Assembly: GCA_000403255.2 (NCBI GenBank)
Contig: KE159593.1
Location: forward strand, 191,969-255,968
Length of the DNA stretch: 64,000 bases
Source: Lachnospiraceae bacterium 3-1
GTDB taxonomy: Bacteria > Bacillota > Clostridia > Lachnospirales > Lachnospiraceae
Direction of reading: 5' to 3'
Each line of letters begins with the position of its first letter. The stretch's first letter is position 1. The notes beneath the pieces were generated by a model. The model was not told where the DNA came from. It worked only from the letters and a program-made list of their open reading frames with translations, and did not search any database. A program made the translations under genes and the position numbers. Positions 35,667 to 45,188 of the stretch are shown here, piece by piece.

Positions 35667-36317
35667 ATGAATAGAATAAATGTGAATGAAAAATATAGAA
35701 TGTATTCTACTTTCTCTGCTTTTGAAAAAGGTTTATATCAAAATCATATATATGATTTTTTAAAAAGATTGAATATTGAGTATCCGGGATTTTCCAAATG
35801 GTATAAAAGATTATTTGTAGGAAAAAACGAATTACAGAATGGTAGAGAAATAATAATTTGTGAAAAAGACTATCGTATTGCTGGTGTTGCAATATTAAAA
35901 TCAACGGAAGGAGAAAAAAAGATTTGTACTTTACGTGTAGCAGCTCCATTTCAAAGACAAGGGATAGGAAAAGAATTAATGGAGATGAGTTTTGAATGGC
36001 TTCAAGAAGATAAGCCATTGATAACTATGCATAAATCAAAACAACATGAGTTTGCTGCATTATTAGAATATTACGGTTTTGTATTGGAACAAACACAATG
36101 GAATTATTATAACATTTTTAGCACGGAGTTATCGTACAATGGCATCCTTCCAGAAAAGAAAATTTTTTTTAATAAGATAGAAATTAAGGATATTGATAAT
36201 TGGTATAAAAGTTTTATCATGTCTGGCAACAATAACATTAAAGAATTTCTAGAAGAATGCATTGAAAAATGGTATCAACGTGAACAGAAAAGAAGAAGAG
36301 AAATATTAACGTATTAA
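35667..36317 (+). CDS. GNAT-family acetyltransferase with extra C-terminal region
   Basis: 216 residues. The acetyl-CoA loop is seen as LRVAAPFQRQGIGKELMEM near residue 95. The region before it (DYRIAGVAILKS) is the usual beta4-beta5 part. After the GNAT core ends (YYGFVLEQTQWNYYNIF) about 70 further residues follow, helical and basic at the end (YQREQKRRREI). The substrate is unknown. AGAGGAGG precedes the ATG. A terminator separates it from the kinase-ASCH gene 50 bases downstream, but both are AT-rich, in one direction and probably inherited together. Confidence 0.8.
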   Translation: MNRINVNEKYRMYSTFSAFEKGLYQNHIYDFLKRLNIEYPGFSKWYKRLFVGKNELQNGREIIICEKDYRIAGVAILKSTEGEKKICTLRVAAPFQRQGIGKELMEMSFEWLQEDKPLITMHKSKQHEFAALLEYYGFVLEQTQWNYYNIFSTELSYNGILPEKKIFFNKIEIKDIDNWYKSFIMSGNNNIKEFLEECIEKWYQREQKRRREILTY

Positions 36318-36350
36318 AAGCTATCTTATGTATATGAGATAGCTTTTTTA
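36316..36350 (+). terminator. Intrinsic terminator after the GNAT gene
   Basis: AAAAGCTATCT and AGATAGCTTTTTT form the stem with a TATGTATATG-type loop; it starts inside the stop codon of the GNAT gene. Confidence 0.8.
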
Positions 36351-36366
36351 GACTAGGAGGAAAAAT

Positions 36367-37242
36367 ATGATTTTTGTTTGTGGTATTCACGGAGTGGGGA
36401 AAACGAAATATTGTACATCATTAAGCATAGAGACAGGGAAAAAATGTTTCTCTGCCAGTAAATTGATATTAAAGAGAGGGAAAGATAACTTTTATCATAA
36501 AAAGGTTGAAAATATTAAATTAAATCAAAGTTTTCTGATTGATGAGGTTGAGAAGATAAAAAGTACGGGGATGGATTTTATTTTGGATGGGCACTTATGT
36601 TTATTAAATCAGAAAGGGAAGATAGAATTAATAGATAGGGAAGTTATTAGGGCATTAAAAATTGATTTTTTAATTGTGTTAGTGGATAAACCACATGTGA
36701 TACAAGAGAGAATGAGGCAACGAGATGGAATCCTATGGGACAACCAGTTTGTAAATTTATTTCAGGAGAAAGAAATCGAATATGCTAAAAAATTAGGAAT
36801 GGACTTAAATATAGATTATAAAATAATATCCAACAGGAACAATAATGACACAAATTTTGGGAAAAGTATAATTCTTCCTGTTAAGCCGATTTATGCAGAG
36901 AAAATTATTTCTGGAGAAAAGAGATATGAATTTCGGAAAAAACTTTGTAGGGAAAATATAGATAAGGTATATTTGTATGCAGTATCACCAGTTAAAAAGG
37001 TTGTGGGAGAGGTTGAAGTACTTGAAAAATATTCTATGAAAAAAGAGCATTTATGGGAAATAACCCATGAAGAATCTGGCATTTCGGAGGAATTTTTTAA
37101 AGAATATTTTAAGAATCAAAAGCGAGCTTGCGCATATAGGTTAGGAAAGGCTATACAATATAATGCTCCCATAGAATTGCAAAGGATGGGGATAAATTAT
37201 GTACCACAGTCGTATGCATATACTAAAACAAGGGAAATGTAA
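36367..37242 (+). CDS. P-loop nucleotide kinase fused to an ASCH domain
   Basis: 291 residues in two domains. Residues 1-160 are a small P-loop kinase of the adenylate-kinase type: Walker A GIHGVGKT, a Walker B-like FILDGHL, and a basic lid ERMRQRDG. Residues 175-291 form an ASCH (PUA-like) domain: ILPVKPIYAEKIISGEKRYEFRK, VVGEVEVLEKYS and AYRLGKAIQY. ASCH domains bind RNA or modified bases; E. coli YqfB is an N4-acetylcytidine amidohydrolase using Lys, Thr and Glu. Here the Lys of GEK is kept but the Thr position reads Glu. A modified-nucleotide or RNA role is inferred. TAGGAGG precedes the ATG. Confidence 0.75.
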   Translation: MIFVCGIHGVGKTKYCTSLSIETGKKCFSASKLILKRGKDNFYHKKVENIKLNQSFLIDEVEKIKSTGMDFILDGHLCLLNQKGKIELIDREVIRALKIDFLIVLVDKPHVIQERMRQRDGILWDNQFVNLFQEKEIEYAKKLGMDLNIDYKIISNRNNNDTNFGKSIILPVKPIYAEKIISGEKRYEFRKKLCRENIDKVYLYAVSPVKKVVGEVEVLEKYSMKKEHLWEITHEESGISEEFFKEYFKNQKRACAYRLGKAIQYNAPIELQRMGINYVPQSYAYTKTREM

Positions 37243-37367
37243 CAGTTGAGTTTATATTGTGTTAATATGTCGCAGATTTCAAAGTCAATTTTTCCGTTGA
37301 TTATTACAGAACTCTTGAGTATAATAGAAAAGTAATACAATCATTTGAGTTGGAAAGGAAGAGAAAT

Positions 37368-38138
37368 ATGAGAGAATCAAACTGTTACAAAAGAAAGTTT
37401 AACTCCGCAGCAATTCTGTTGGGGGCTATGGTATTTTTTTTATTGGCAGGATGTGGGAACAAAGATATACAGAAAGATAACTCTTCATCAAGTAACCAAA
37501 GCAATCCGTCAGGCACAGTGAATGAGGAAAGTCAGAACAATCTGCAAAACACAACGAATGAGGAAAGTCAGAACAATCCGCAAAACAAGACGAATCAGGA
37601 CAGTCAAAATAATCCTTCTGGTACAACAGATGAAGGTGGCCAGAATAATCCATCAGGAACAGAAAATCAGAACAGCCAGGCAAGTTCTGTAAATCAACCT
37701 CAGATTGGTATGGAGGAAGCAAAAGAGGCAGCATTAAAACATGCGGGATTGACTGCAGCAGAAGTTACTTTTATAAAAGAAGAACTGGATTATGATGATG
37801 GAAAAACAGAGTATGATCTTGAATTTGTAACAACCACCACAAAGTATGAATATGAGATAAGCGCTGAGGATGGGGCTGTTTTGGGTAATTCACAGGAACC
37901 AGTAGAACAGGTTCCAGAAAACTTGCTGGGTCAGGGAGTCATTTCCATAGACCAGGCAAAGGAGGCGGCATTAAATCATGCAGGAGTTAGCCCCGAACAA
38001 GCAGCATACATTAAGGTTGAATTGGAACAGGATGATGGTATCGCACAATATGAAATTGAATTTTATGCAAATGGAAAAGAATATAGTAGTACGATTCAGG
38101 CATCTACAGGTGCGGTGATAGAATACGAAGTGGAATAG
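37368..38138 (+). CDS. Lipoprotein with two PepSY domains
   Basis: 256 residues. A lipoprotein signal ends in LLAGCGN. A 75-residue linker of imperfect NEESQNNPQN/NPSGT repeats follows, coded by short direct DNA repeats. Two PepSY domains follow, each starting EEAKEAALKHAG or DQAKEAALNHAG and ending in a beta-strand pair (KYEYEISAEDGAVLG, EYSSTIQASTGAVIEYEV). PepSY domains inhibit or guide peptidases at the cell surface. ATG 37368 has AAAGGAAGAG upstream. It stands at the border between the accessory block and the core-like part. Confidence 0.85.
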   Translation: MRESNCYKRKFNSAAILLGAMVFFLLAGCGNKDIQKDNSSSSNQSNPSGTVNEESQNNLQNTTNEESQNNPQNKTNQDSQNNPSGTTDEGGQNNPSGTENQNSQASSVNQPQIGMEEAKEAALKHAGLTAAEVTFIKEELDYDDGKTEYDLEFVTTTTKYEYEISAEDGAVLGNSQEPVEQVPENLLGQGVISIDQAKEAALNHAGVSPEQAAYIKVELEQDDGIAQYEIEFYANGKEYSSTIQASTGAVIEYEVE

Positions 38139-38204
38139 CAGAGTGGTTCAACTGATACTATGCTAAAGTGAAAGAACAACAATGGCCACTGGGAGGAAAC
38201 AGAC

Positions 38205-38837
38205 ATGACAAAAGAGAAATTGGCTCTTGCAATCATAGAGCGGATGAAAAAAGAGTATCCAGATGCTGGATGTACCCTGGATTACAACCAGGCATGGAAG
38301 CTGTTGGTGAGTGTTCGCCTGGCGGCACAGTGTACCGATGCCAGGGTCAATGTAGTGGTCCAGGATCTTTATGCGAGATTTCCAGATGTGGCATCCTTGG
38401 CAGAGGCGCCAGTAGAAGAGATAGAAGCTATTGTTAAACCTTGCGGCTTGGGGCGCAGTAAGGCCAGGGATATCAGTGGATGTATGAAAATAATACAGGA
38501 GGAATATGAAGGAAAGGTTCCAGATGATTTCGATGCGCTGCTAAAGCTGCCTGGTGTGGGAAGGAAAAGCGCAAATCTCATAATGGGAGATGTATTTGGA
38601 AAACCTGCCATCGTAACGGATACCCATTGCATTCGTTTGGTAAACCGGATGGGACTGGTGGATGGCGTCAAGGACCCTAAGAAGGTGGAGATGGCATTGT
38701 GGAAATTGATACCACCGGAAGAAGGAAGTGATTTCTGTCACAGACTGGTATATCATGGTCGGGATGTGTGTACGGCAAGAACCAGCCCCCATTGTGACAA
38801 GTGTTGTGTCAGTGACTTGTGTGGGAAAAATATATAA
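38205..38837 (+). CDS. nth: Endonuclease III
   Basis: 210 residues, a normal length. The helix-hairpin-helix LPGVGRKSANLIMG carries the catalytic Lys (K of GRKSA), and VTDTHCIRL carries the catalytic Asp. The iron-sulfur loop shows four Cys as C-x6-C-x2-C, then C (CTARTSPHCDKCCVSDLC; an extra Cys is present). The enzyme removes oxidised pyrimidines from DNA and cleaves abasic sites. GGGAGGAAAC lies before the ATG. DUF1015 follows after 46 bases. Confidence 0.93.
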   Translation: MTKEKLALAIIERMKKEYPDAGCTLDYNQAWKLLVSVRLAAQCTDARVNVVVQDLYARFPDVASLAEAPVEEIEAIVKPCGLGRSKARDISGCMKIIQEEYEGKVPDDFDALLKLPGVGRKSANLIMGDVFGKPAIVTDTHCIRLVNRMGLVDGVKDPKKVEMALWKLIPPEEGSDFCHRLVYHGRDVCTARTSPHCDKCCVSDLCGKNI

Positions 38838-38883
38838 GTTTTACATTTACCCACACCTTAATACAGAAAGCGAGGAAATACAG

Positions 38884-40125
38884 ATGGCAGTAATTAGACC
38901 TTTTTGTGCAATCAGACCTGCCAGGGAAAAAGCAGAAAAAATAGCAGCTCTTCCATATGATGTATATAATCGGGAAGAGGCAAAAGCAGTTGTAGCAGAG
39001 AATCCAGAAAGTTTTTTAAAGATAGACCGGGCAGAAACACAGCTTGCAGATACGGTAGATACATATGATCCTATGGTATACCAGAAGGCCCATGATACGT
39101 TGTGGGAGTTGGTGCAAGATGGAGCTTTTGTGAAAGAAGAAACGAAATGTTATTACATCTATGCGCTGACAATGAATGGAAGGACCCAGACTGGAATTGC
39201 GGCCTGCGCTTCCATCGATGATTATGAAAAAGGCGTGATTAAAAAACATGAAAATACAAGAGCAGAGAAAGAAAAAGACAGGATTAATCATGTGAATATC
39301 TGTAACGCCCAGACAGGACCTATTTTTTTGGCATATCGTGCAAATTCAGCAATTAATGAAGTGGTAGATCAGGTGAAAAAAGAAGAGGCTCTGTATGATT
39401 TTACTGCAGAGGACGGTATCCGGCACAGTGTTTGGACAATTTCAAAGGAAGAGCAGATTGAGATTGTGGAAAAAGCATTTGCAGGAATTGGAGAGATTTA
39501 TATTGCAGATGGACACCACCGGGCGGCGTCGGCAGTACGTGTCGGGCAGAACAGGAGAAAAGAGCATCCAGAATATACGGGAGAAGAGGAATTTAATTAT
39601 TTTCTATCTGTATTGTTTCCAGACGAGCAGCTTATGATTATGGATTATAACCGGGTCATCAAGAACCTGAATGGGTTGACAGAGAAGGAGTTTTTGGGAA
39701 AGGCGTCAGAAATTTTTGAGGTTCAAGAAATTGGCAAAAAGGCTGTAAGACCAGAAGGAAAAGGACATTTTTCCATGTATTTGGGTGGAAGCTGGTATCA
39801 ATGCACCATCAAACCAGAGGATATTCCAGAAAGTCCGGTAGAAGGCTTGGATGTGTCTTTGCTGCAAAACAAATTATTGTCCCCTGTACTTGGAATTGCG
39901 GACCCGAAAACCGACGAGAGAATTGATTTTGTAGGGGGAATCCGCGGATTGGAAGAATTGGAACGAAGATGCAGCATGGATTGTGTGGCAGCATTTGCAA
40001 TGTATCCCACTTCGATTCAGGAGTTGTTTGCAGTGGCGGATGCAGGACTGTTGATGCCGCCCAAATCTACTTGGTTTGAACCAAAACTGCGCAGTGGATT
40101 GTTTATTCATGAACTGGATGGGTGA
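38884..40125 (+). CDS. DUF1015 family protein
   Basis: 413 residues. The family start RPFCAIRPAREKAEKIAALPYDVYNREEA, here residues 4-32, is clear. The central IYIADGHHRAASA motif with two His looks like a metal or phosphate site. In Firmicutes the gene is often found next to serine biosynthesis genes, but its reaction is unknown to me. ATG 38884 has GCGAGGAAATACAG upstream; the frame extends further up into nth but without a site. It ends 59 bases before the convergent MocR gene. Confidence 0.85.
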   Translation: MAVIRPFCAIRPAREKAEKIAALPYDVYNREEAKAVVAENPESFLKIDRAETQLADTVDTYDPMVYQKAHDTLWELVQDGAFVKEETKCYYIYALTMNGRTQTGIAACASIDDYEKGVIKKHENTRAEKEKDRINHVNICNAQTGPIFLAYRANSAINEVVDQVKKEEALYDFTAEDGIRHSVWTISKEEQIEIVEKAFAGIGEIYIADGHHRAASAVRVGQNRRKEHPEYTGEEEFNYFLSVLFPDEQLMIMDYNRVIKNLNGLTEKEFLGKASEIFEVQEIGKKAVRPEGKGHFSMYLGGSWYQCTIKPEDIPESPVEGLDVSLLQNKLLSPVLGIADPKTDERIDFVGGIRGLEELERRCSMDCVAAFAMYPTSIQELFAVADAGLLMPPKSTWFEPKLRSGLFIHELDG

Positions 40126-40183
40126 TTTTTTACCACATAATAACTTAGTTTGACACCAAGCTGCACAGCCAATGATTCCCCGA

Positions 40184-41647
40184 TCAACTGGACGAGAGAT
40201 TTTCGGCCCACTGGATGGCTTCACAGAGCTTGTCAATGGCCGCTTTCATATGTTCTGGGTGGATGGAAGAGTAATTCATGATAAAGGTGTGTTCTCCCAA
40301 AAAGGCTTGTTGGCGGTTAAGCTCTGCGTCCCATTGCTTCGTGGGAGGGTAGCTTTCATAATATTGTGATAGAGAAGCAATGCGGACTCCCTTGGATTTC
40401 GCATATTGAATCATGAGTTCATCTGGCACAGAGGTGTTCAAATGCATGAGAAAATGCAGTCCGGCATCTTCTTCTGTAATGGTAATACGGGAGGAGAGCG
40501 GACTGTTTTTTAGACAGTCCAAAAGTAAATCCCGTTGATTATGGTAAAAGTTTCGCATACGGTTCATATGCCTTTCAAAATGTCCATTCTTTAGGAAGCG
40601 GGTTAGGGTGTACTGTTCAAAATTAGATACAGTACAGGAATAAAACCCCATGTTTTGCTGAAACTGTTCCATCAAATGATGAGGCAGCACCATGTAGCTG
40701 ATTCGGATGGTGGAAGCCAGGGTTTTGGTAAAGGTATTCATGTAAATCACCTTCTCCATCACGTCGATACTTTGAAGGGATGGGATGGGCCTTCCCATAA
40801 AACGGAATTCACAGTCATAATCATCTTCAATAATGTATCTGGAATCAGATTCCGAAGCCCAGCCTAGAAGCTCATATCTACGGCTGATGGGGGTAATAAT
40901 GCCAGTTGGAAAGTGGTGGGAGGGAGAGATATGTACAATATCGGCTCCAAATTTTCTCAATTGATCCATGCATATGCCCTGCTGATCCATAGGAACATGG
41001 CAGCATTTGACTTGATTGCTCCTGTAAATGGCAGAAATTTTTTGGTAGCCAGGATTTTCTACAGCGTAAAGCTTGTGGAAACCTAGCAGTTGAATGAGAA
41101 GTCCATAAAGATATTCTGTTCCAGCGCCTACTATAATCTGTTCCGGTGATACAGTCATTCCGCGGAATGATTTTAAATGGTTGGCAATCTCCTGGCGCAA
41201 GGGAAAGATACCGCCGCTGGGAGAATTTTTCATCAATGCAAAGCTGTCTTCGCCAATTACTTCCCGCATTAACTTTGCCCAAATTGAAAATGGAAAGGTA
41301 TCTGGATGAGTCTGATTGCTGGCAAAGTCTGCAAAGTAAAGCTCTTCCTGCTGTTTTTGTATAGGCGCAGGGGAAGGGATGGACGCCGCCGAAATGCCTT
41401 CAGTAGAAATATCTGCTGTATAGTAGCCTTTTTTTGGTATAGAATAAATATAACCTTCAGCCAAAAGCTGGGCATAAGCATTTTCAATGGTAATGGTGCT
41501 GACATTTAAGTGTTTTGCAAAACTTCGCTTAGAGGGAAGGCGTTCTCCAGGAGATAACGTTCCATTTAGAATATCATTTTTCATACATTTATATAAATAT
41601 TCGTACAGGCTGTCAGAGCCAAGATCAGAAAAAGAATATGTTAGCAT
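40184..41647 (-). CDS. MocR/PdxR-type regulator (GntR HTH plus aminotransferase domain)
   Basis: 487 residues. The N-terminal winged helix is of the GntR type (LPSKRSFAKHLNVSTITIENAYAQLLAEGY). The rest is a fold-type I PLP domain: IIVGAGTEYLYGLLIQLLG, IIEDDYDCEFRF, and a TFTKTLASTIRISYMVLP segment with the PLP-binding Lys. MocR regulators use PLP as an effector, often to control vitamin B6 or amino-acid genes. ATG 41647 is chosen since GGAGG lies seven bases upstream. The divergent neighbour is the alarmone synthetase gene; no pdx gene is near. Confidence 0.88.
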   Translation of the reverse strand: MLTYSFSDLGSDSLYEYLYKCMKNDILNGTLSPGERLPSKRSFAKHLNVSTITIENAYAQLLAEGYIYSIPKKGYYTADISTEGISAASIPSPAPIQKQQEELYFADFASNQTHPDTFPFSIWAKLMREVIGEDSFALMKNSPSGGIFPLRQEIANHLKSFRGMTVSPEQIIVGAGTEYLYGLLIQLLGFHKLYAVENPGYQKISAIYRSNQVKCCHVPMDQQGICMDQLRKFGADIVHISPSHHFPTGIITPISRRYELLGWASESDSRYIIEDDYDCEFRFMGRPIPSLQSIDVMEKVIYMNTFTKTLASTIRISYMVLPHHLMEQFQQNMGFYSCTVSNFEQYTLTRFLKNGHFERHMNRMRNFYHNQRDLLLDCLKNSPLSSRITITEEDAGLHFLMHLNTSVPDELMIQYAKSKGVRIASLSQYYESYPPTKQWDAELNRQQAFLGEHTFIMNYSSIHPEHMKAAIDKLCEAIQWAENLSSS

Positions 41648-41872
41648 TTGAAAACCTCCAATCACACCATTTGGAATTACTTTGTGATAAACTATGGAAA
41701 CATTATAAGGAACCAGGAGAGATTTGTAAATTGTTTGTTTTAAAAATACGATTAGAAGAAATATTCTTATTTGTGTCCTGGTTATAATATTCGTAAAATA
41801 TTATAATCCGAACATCGGGATATACTATGCATAAGATAAAAAATGCAGGATATTTTGAGTTTGGAGGAAGAT

Positions 41873-42484
41873 ATGGAATTAAAGGATTTTTTACAACAGG
41901 AGGATTTTATTGTAAAATGCCAGTGGGGTATCAGTCTTATGAATGCCAGGCTGCAAATGATAAATGCAGAATTGAGTATGTGCTGCAAAAGAAAAGTGAT
42001 ACACAGCTATTCCAGTAGAATTAAATCTTATGAAAGCATTACAGCAAAGCTAAAGAAAAAGGGATTGGAGGAGAGTGTTTCTTCTATGGAAGAGCATGTC
42101 AATGATGTGATAGGCATCAGGGCGGTCTGTACTTATACAGATGATTTATATCGGATTGGGGATATGCTCTGCGCCCAACAAGATATGCGTCTGTTAAAGA
42201 AAAAGGATTATATTAGAAATCCCAAGAAAAGCGGTTACCGAAGTTTACATTTGATTTTCCAAGTGCCAGTTTCCTTTCAAGAGGATGTGCGGTGGATGAA
42301 GATAGAGGTACAGCTTCGAACGGGAGCCATGGATTACTGGGCAGGATTGGATTATCAGCTTCAATATAAAAAGGAAAACAAGGAGGCGAAGAATATCAGC
42401 AGGGAACTGAAGGAATATGCCAATGCCATAGAACAGATTGACAGTAAAGTATTAGAGCTAAGGAAGCGAATAGAGGCTATTTAG
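41873..42484 (+). CDS. Small GTP pyrophosphokinase (RelQ/YjbM type)
   Basis: 203 residues. Synthetase motifs are present: SRIKSYESITAKLKKKG, HVNDVIGIRAVCTYTDDLY, NPKKSGYRSLHL and IEVQLRTGAMDYWAGL. No hydrolase, TGS or ACT domain is attached, so this is a small alarmone synthetase that makes (p)ppGpp from GTP/GDP and ATP. The ATG at 41873 has GGAGG five bases upstream. It lies between a MocR regulator and a chemotaxis receptor and appears to be its own unit; the 210 bases after it contain no gene I can support. Confidence 0.9.
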   Translation: MELKDFLQQEDFIVKCQWGISLMNARLQMINAELSMCCKRKVIHSYSSRIKSYESITAKLKKKGLEESVSSMEEHVNDVIGIRAVCTYTDDLYRIGDMLCAQQDMRLLKKKDYIRNPKKSGYRSLHLIFQVPVSFQEDVRWMKIEVQLRTGAMDYWAGLDYQLQYKKENKEAKNISRELKEYANAIEQIDSKVLELRKRIEAI

Positions 42485-42696
42485 GAATGATTGAAATATA
42501 ATAAGTAAGCGACGCACATTTTTCTTGGCCCTCTTAGCTTCCAAATTATTACGCAAATTTTTATACAAATTTCACTAAATTGTGGAATTAGAGTTGAATC
42601 ATGCATTTTAAAAAGTTATAATTATTTTAAAAATTCTCATGTTGAGTGTGTAGAGAATTCTATGAATAAGATTATGAGTGGATGGAGGCGAAATAA

Positions 42697-44430
42697 ATGG
42701 AATCAAAACCAGGGAAAAAGAGAAAAGTGAAATTTGGTATTATGCAAAAAATATTGGCGATTGGGTTTGTTCCCATGCTGTTTCTTGCAGTTGTTTCGGC
42801 TGCAATTTCTGCAAAGACTATTCGAAAAGGGATGCAGGATGAGGCAATTAAGCGGCTGGAGGATATTACCGCTGGTCTGGAGCAGGCATTAGGGGTTACA
42901 GACAAAGGGGATTACAGTTCCGATGGACAAAATCTTTTTAAGGGGGAACATAATATTTCGGAGGATTTGGAGGCTTTCCAGAAATTTTATGACAGTTCAG
43001 GCATTGATGTGACGTTATGCTGGGGAGATACCCGCATGGTGACAACTTTAGTTGACAGAAGTACCGGGAAAAGCATGGCAGGAACACAGATTGCAGAGGA
43101 TGTGGCTCAGAGAGTGTTAAAGGATGGCATGGAATATACGGATATGGATATGGTCATTGCCGGAGAGCCTTATTTTTGCTGTTACATACCTTTAAAGAAT
43201 CATGACGGGACAATCGTTGGGCTGGCCTTTGCAGGAGAACCCAGCAGTGGAATTGAGAAGTATATTGATGAGGAGCTGATAGAAGTTACGATCATGAATG
43301 TAGTGTTGATTTTGTTAGCTAGCGGCGTCATCGTTCTTTTTTCCAGAAGTTTGGCCAAAGCAATCGGCAAGGAGGAAGATATTATTCAGCAGCTTGCAGA
43401 AGGTAACTTGAATCTGGAGGTGGAAGAGAAGCTTATGGAACGGGGGGATGAGCTTGGCAGTATCGCAAGGGCTTTGCAGAACCTGATTCAACAGTTGTCA
43501 ATGATTATTCAGCATCTTCAAAAATCCTCTGGTGAATTGATGGAGTCAGGCCAGTCCCTGGATGAGATGGCGGAGCGGGTCAATGCCAATGCATCGGAGA
43601 TTGGTCGGGCAGTGGAGGAGATTTCCACTGGTGCAATTTCCCAGTCAGAGGAAATTGAGACTGCTTCCAGCCAGATTATGGATATGGGATCTGTGATTGA
43701 AAATATTGTACAGGATGTAGATAAATTAAATCTTACCTCTAAGACCATGAAACAGGCAGGGGATACCTCGGCCGAGATTATGAAGCATCTGGTGAATTCC
43801 ACAGAACGCACTAACGAAGCGATTCAAAAAATTGGCACACAGATTTATATTACCAATGAGTCTGCCCAGAAAATCAGTGCAGCAGTGGATATTATTTCTT
43901 CGATTGCCAGCCAGACATCCCTGTTATCTTTAAATGCAAGTATTGAGGCGGCAAGAGCAGGGGAATTCGGCAAGGGCTTTGCAGTGGTGGCTTCAGAGAT
44001 TCAAAAGCTGGCAGATGAATCCAGTCATTCCGCACAAACAATCACAAATGTGATCAATTCTTTGGTGGCAGAGTCAGAAATGACTGTGGAGATTATGAAA
44101 GAAGTAGAGGAAATTATTTTAGACCAGAAGGAAAAATTAGAGGCAACCCAAAGCCGCTTTGTGGATGTGACAACAGGGATTAATAGCTCCAGAGAAGATA
44201 CCACTATGATTGAGGAACGGGTTCATGTCTGTGATTCCTCCAGGAAGACTGTTGTGGATGTGATTAATAATCTGACTGCATTGTCCCAGGAAAATGCAGC
44301 TTCTGCGCAAGAAACCACCGCATCTATGCAGGAGTTAAATGAAACCATTCGTTTGCTGGCAGAGGCAGCCAATAGTCTAAGGGGTATGTCTGATCAAATG
44401 GAAGAGGAAATGAAATTTTTTAAATTGTAA
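42697..44430 (+). CDS. Methyl-accepting chemotaxis protein with a periplasmic-type Cache sensor
   Basis: 577 residues. A basic N-terminus and a membrane helix ([19 protein letters not shown], near 20-38) precede an extracellular single-Cache domain of about 160 residues ([14 protein letters not shown] ... [16 protein letters not shown]). A second membrane helix ([19 protein letters not shown]) and HAMP follow. The signalling hairpin tip reads [17 protein letters not shown] and [15 protein letters not shown]. The receptor should control CheA. No che or flagellar genes are in this window. GTGGATGGAGGCG is before the ATG; hypB follows after 20 bases. Confidence 0.9.
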   Translation: MESKPGKKRKVKFGIMQKILAIGFVPMLFLAVVSAAISAKTIRKGMQDEAIKRLEDITAGLEQALGVTDKGDYSSDGQNLFKGEHNISEDLEAFQKFYDSSGIDVTLCWGDTRMVTTLVDRSTGKSMAGTQIAEDVAQRVLKDGMEYTDMDMVIAGEPYFCCYIPLKNHDGTIVGLAFAGEPSSGIEKYIDEELIEVTIMNVVLILLASGVIVLFSRSLAKAIGKEEDIIQQLAEGNLNLEVEEKLMERGDELGSIARALQNLIQQLSMIIQHLQKSSGELMESGQSLDEMAERVNANASEIGRAVEEISTGAISQSEEIETASSQIMDMGSVIENIVQDVDKLNLTSKTMKQAGDTSAEIMKHLVNSTERTNEAIQKIGTQIYITNESAQKISAAVDIISSIASQTSLLSLNASIEAARAGEFGKGFAVVASEIQKLADESSHSAQTITNVINSLVAESEMTVEIMKEVEEIILDQKEKLEATQSRFVDVTTGINSSREDTTMIEERVHVCDSSRKTVVDVINNLTALSQENAASAQETTASMQELNETIRLLAEAANSLRGMSDQMEEEMKFFKL

Positions 44431-44450
44431 GGGAATGAGAGGACCAGGGA

Positions 44451-45128
44451 ATGAGTGAATTCAGAATTATGGAAATTAAGCAGAGCATTTTTGCAGACAA
44501 TGACAAAGATGCAGAATGCTTGCGGCAGGAACTGAAAGAGAAGAAAACCTTCCTGTTGAATCTTATGTCATCACCCGGAGCAGGCAAAACAACTGTGCTG
44601 ACCCGAACCATAGAGGCATTGAAGGATGAGATGAGGATTGGCGTCATGGAAGCAGATATTGATTCTGATGTGGATGCCCATACCATCGCTAAGACAGGGG
44701 CGAAGGTAATTCAGCTCCATACAGGCGGTATGTGCCATCTGGATGCAGATATGACCCGCCAGGGAATCAAAGGGCTTGACATTGAGGAGATGGATTTGGC
44801 GATTTTGGAGAATGTAGGGAATCTGGTATGTCCCGCTGAATTTGACACTGGGGCTTCCAAGAATGCCATGATTTTGAGTGTGCCAGAAGGGGATGATAAG
44901 CCCTTAAAGTATCCATTGATGTTTCAGGTTTGTGATGTACTGCTGATTAATAAAATAGATGTTATAGAATATTTTGATTTTGATTTGGAAGCCTGTAAGG
45001 AACGGGCCAAAAAGTTAAACCCTGAGCTTAAGATTATTCCCATTTCTGCTAAAACTGGCGAGGGAATAGAAGAATGGGCTCACTGGCTTAGGCAGGAAGT
45101 AAAAACCTGGAAAGAAGAAGGGGAATAA
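44451..45128 (+). CDS. hypB: HypB hydrogenase/urease nickel-insertion GTPase
   Basis: 225 residues. The P-loop SSPGAGKTTVL, the EADIDSDVDAHTI switch region, QLHTGGMCHLDADMT with the metal-binding Cys, ENVGNLVCPAEFD with a second Cys and the NKID GTP-specificity motif fit HypB. It lacks the N-terminal CxxC or His-rich nickel site of some HypB proteins. HypB delivers nickel to NiFe hydrogenase together with HypA. No hypA or hydrogenase gene is in the window. AGAGGACCAGGG lies before the ATG. Confidence 0.9.
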   Translation: MSEFRIMEIKQSIFADNDKDAECLRQELKEKKTFLLNLMSSPGAGKTTVLTRTIEALKDEMRIGVMEADIDSDVDAHTIAKTGAKVIQLHTGGMCHLDADMTRQGIKGLDIEEMDLAILENVGNLVCPAEFDTGASKNAMILSVPEGDDKPLKYPLMFQVCDVLLINKIDVIEYFDFDLEACKERAKKLNPELKIIPISAKTGEGIEEWAHWLRQEVKTWKEEGE

Positions 45129-45141
45129 AAAAGATTTGTTG

Positions 45142-45181
45142 GAGCGTACCTAGGACTGTGGAATGAAGCTTAGGTACGCTC
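45142..45181 (+). terminator. Convergent terminator hairpin
   Basis: GAGCGTACCTA and TAGGTACGCTC form an 11-bp stem. T-rich sequence stands only on the hypB side when read on the minus strand (CTTTTTTA), so it probably serves the glycosyltransferase operon best but may act both ways. Confidence 0.65.
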
Positions 45182-45188
45182 GAATCAT

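Noticed and set aside
32606-37242. A complete type II restriction-modification system
   Set aside because: Methyltransferase and Vsr are present, but none of the neighbouring products shows a restriction-nuclease core that I can recognise.
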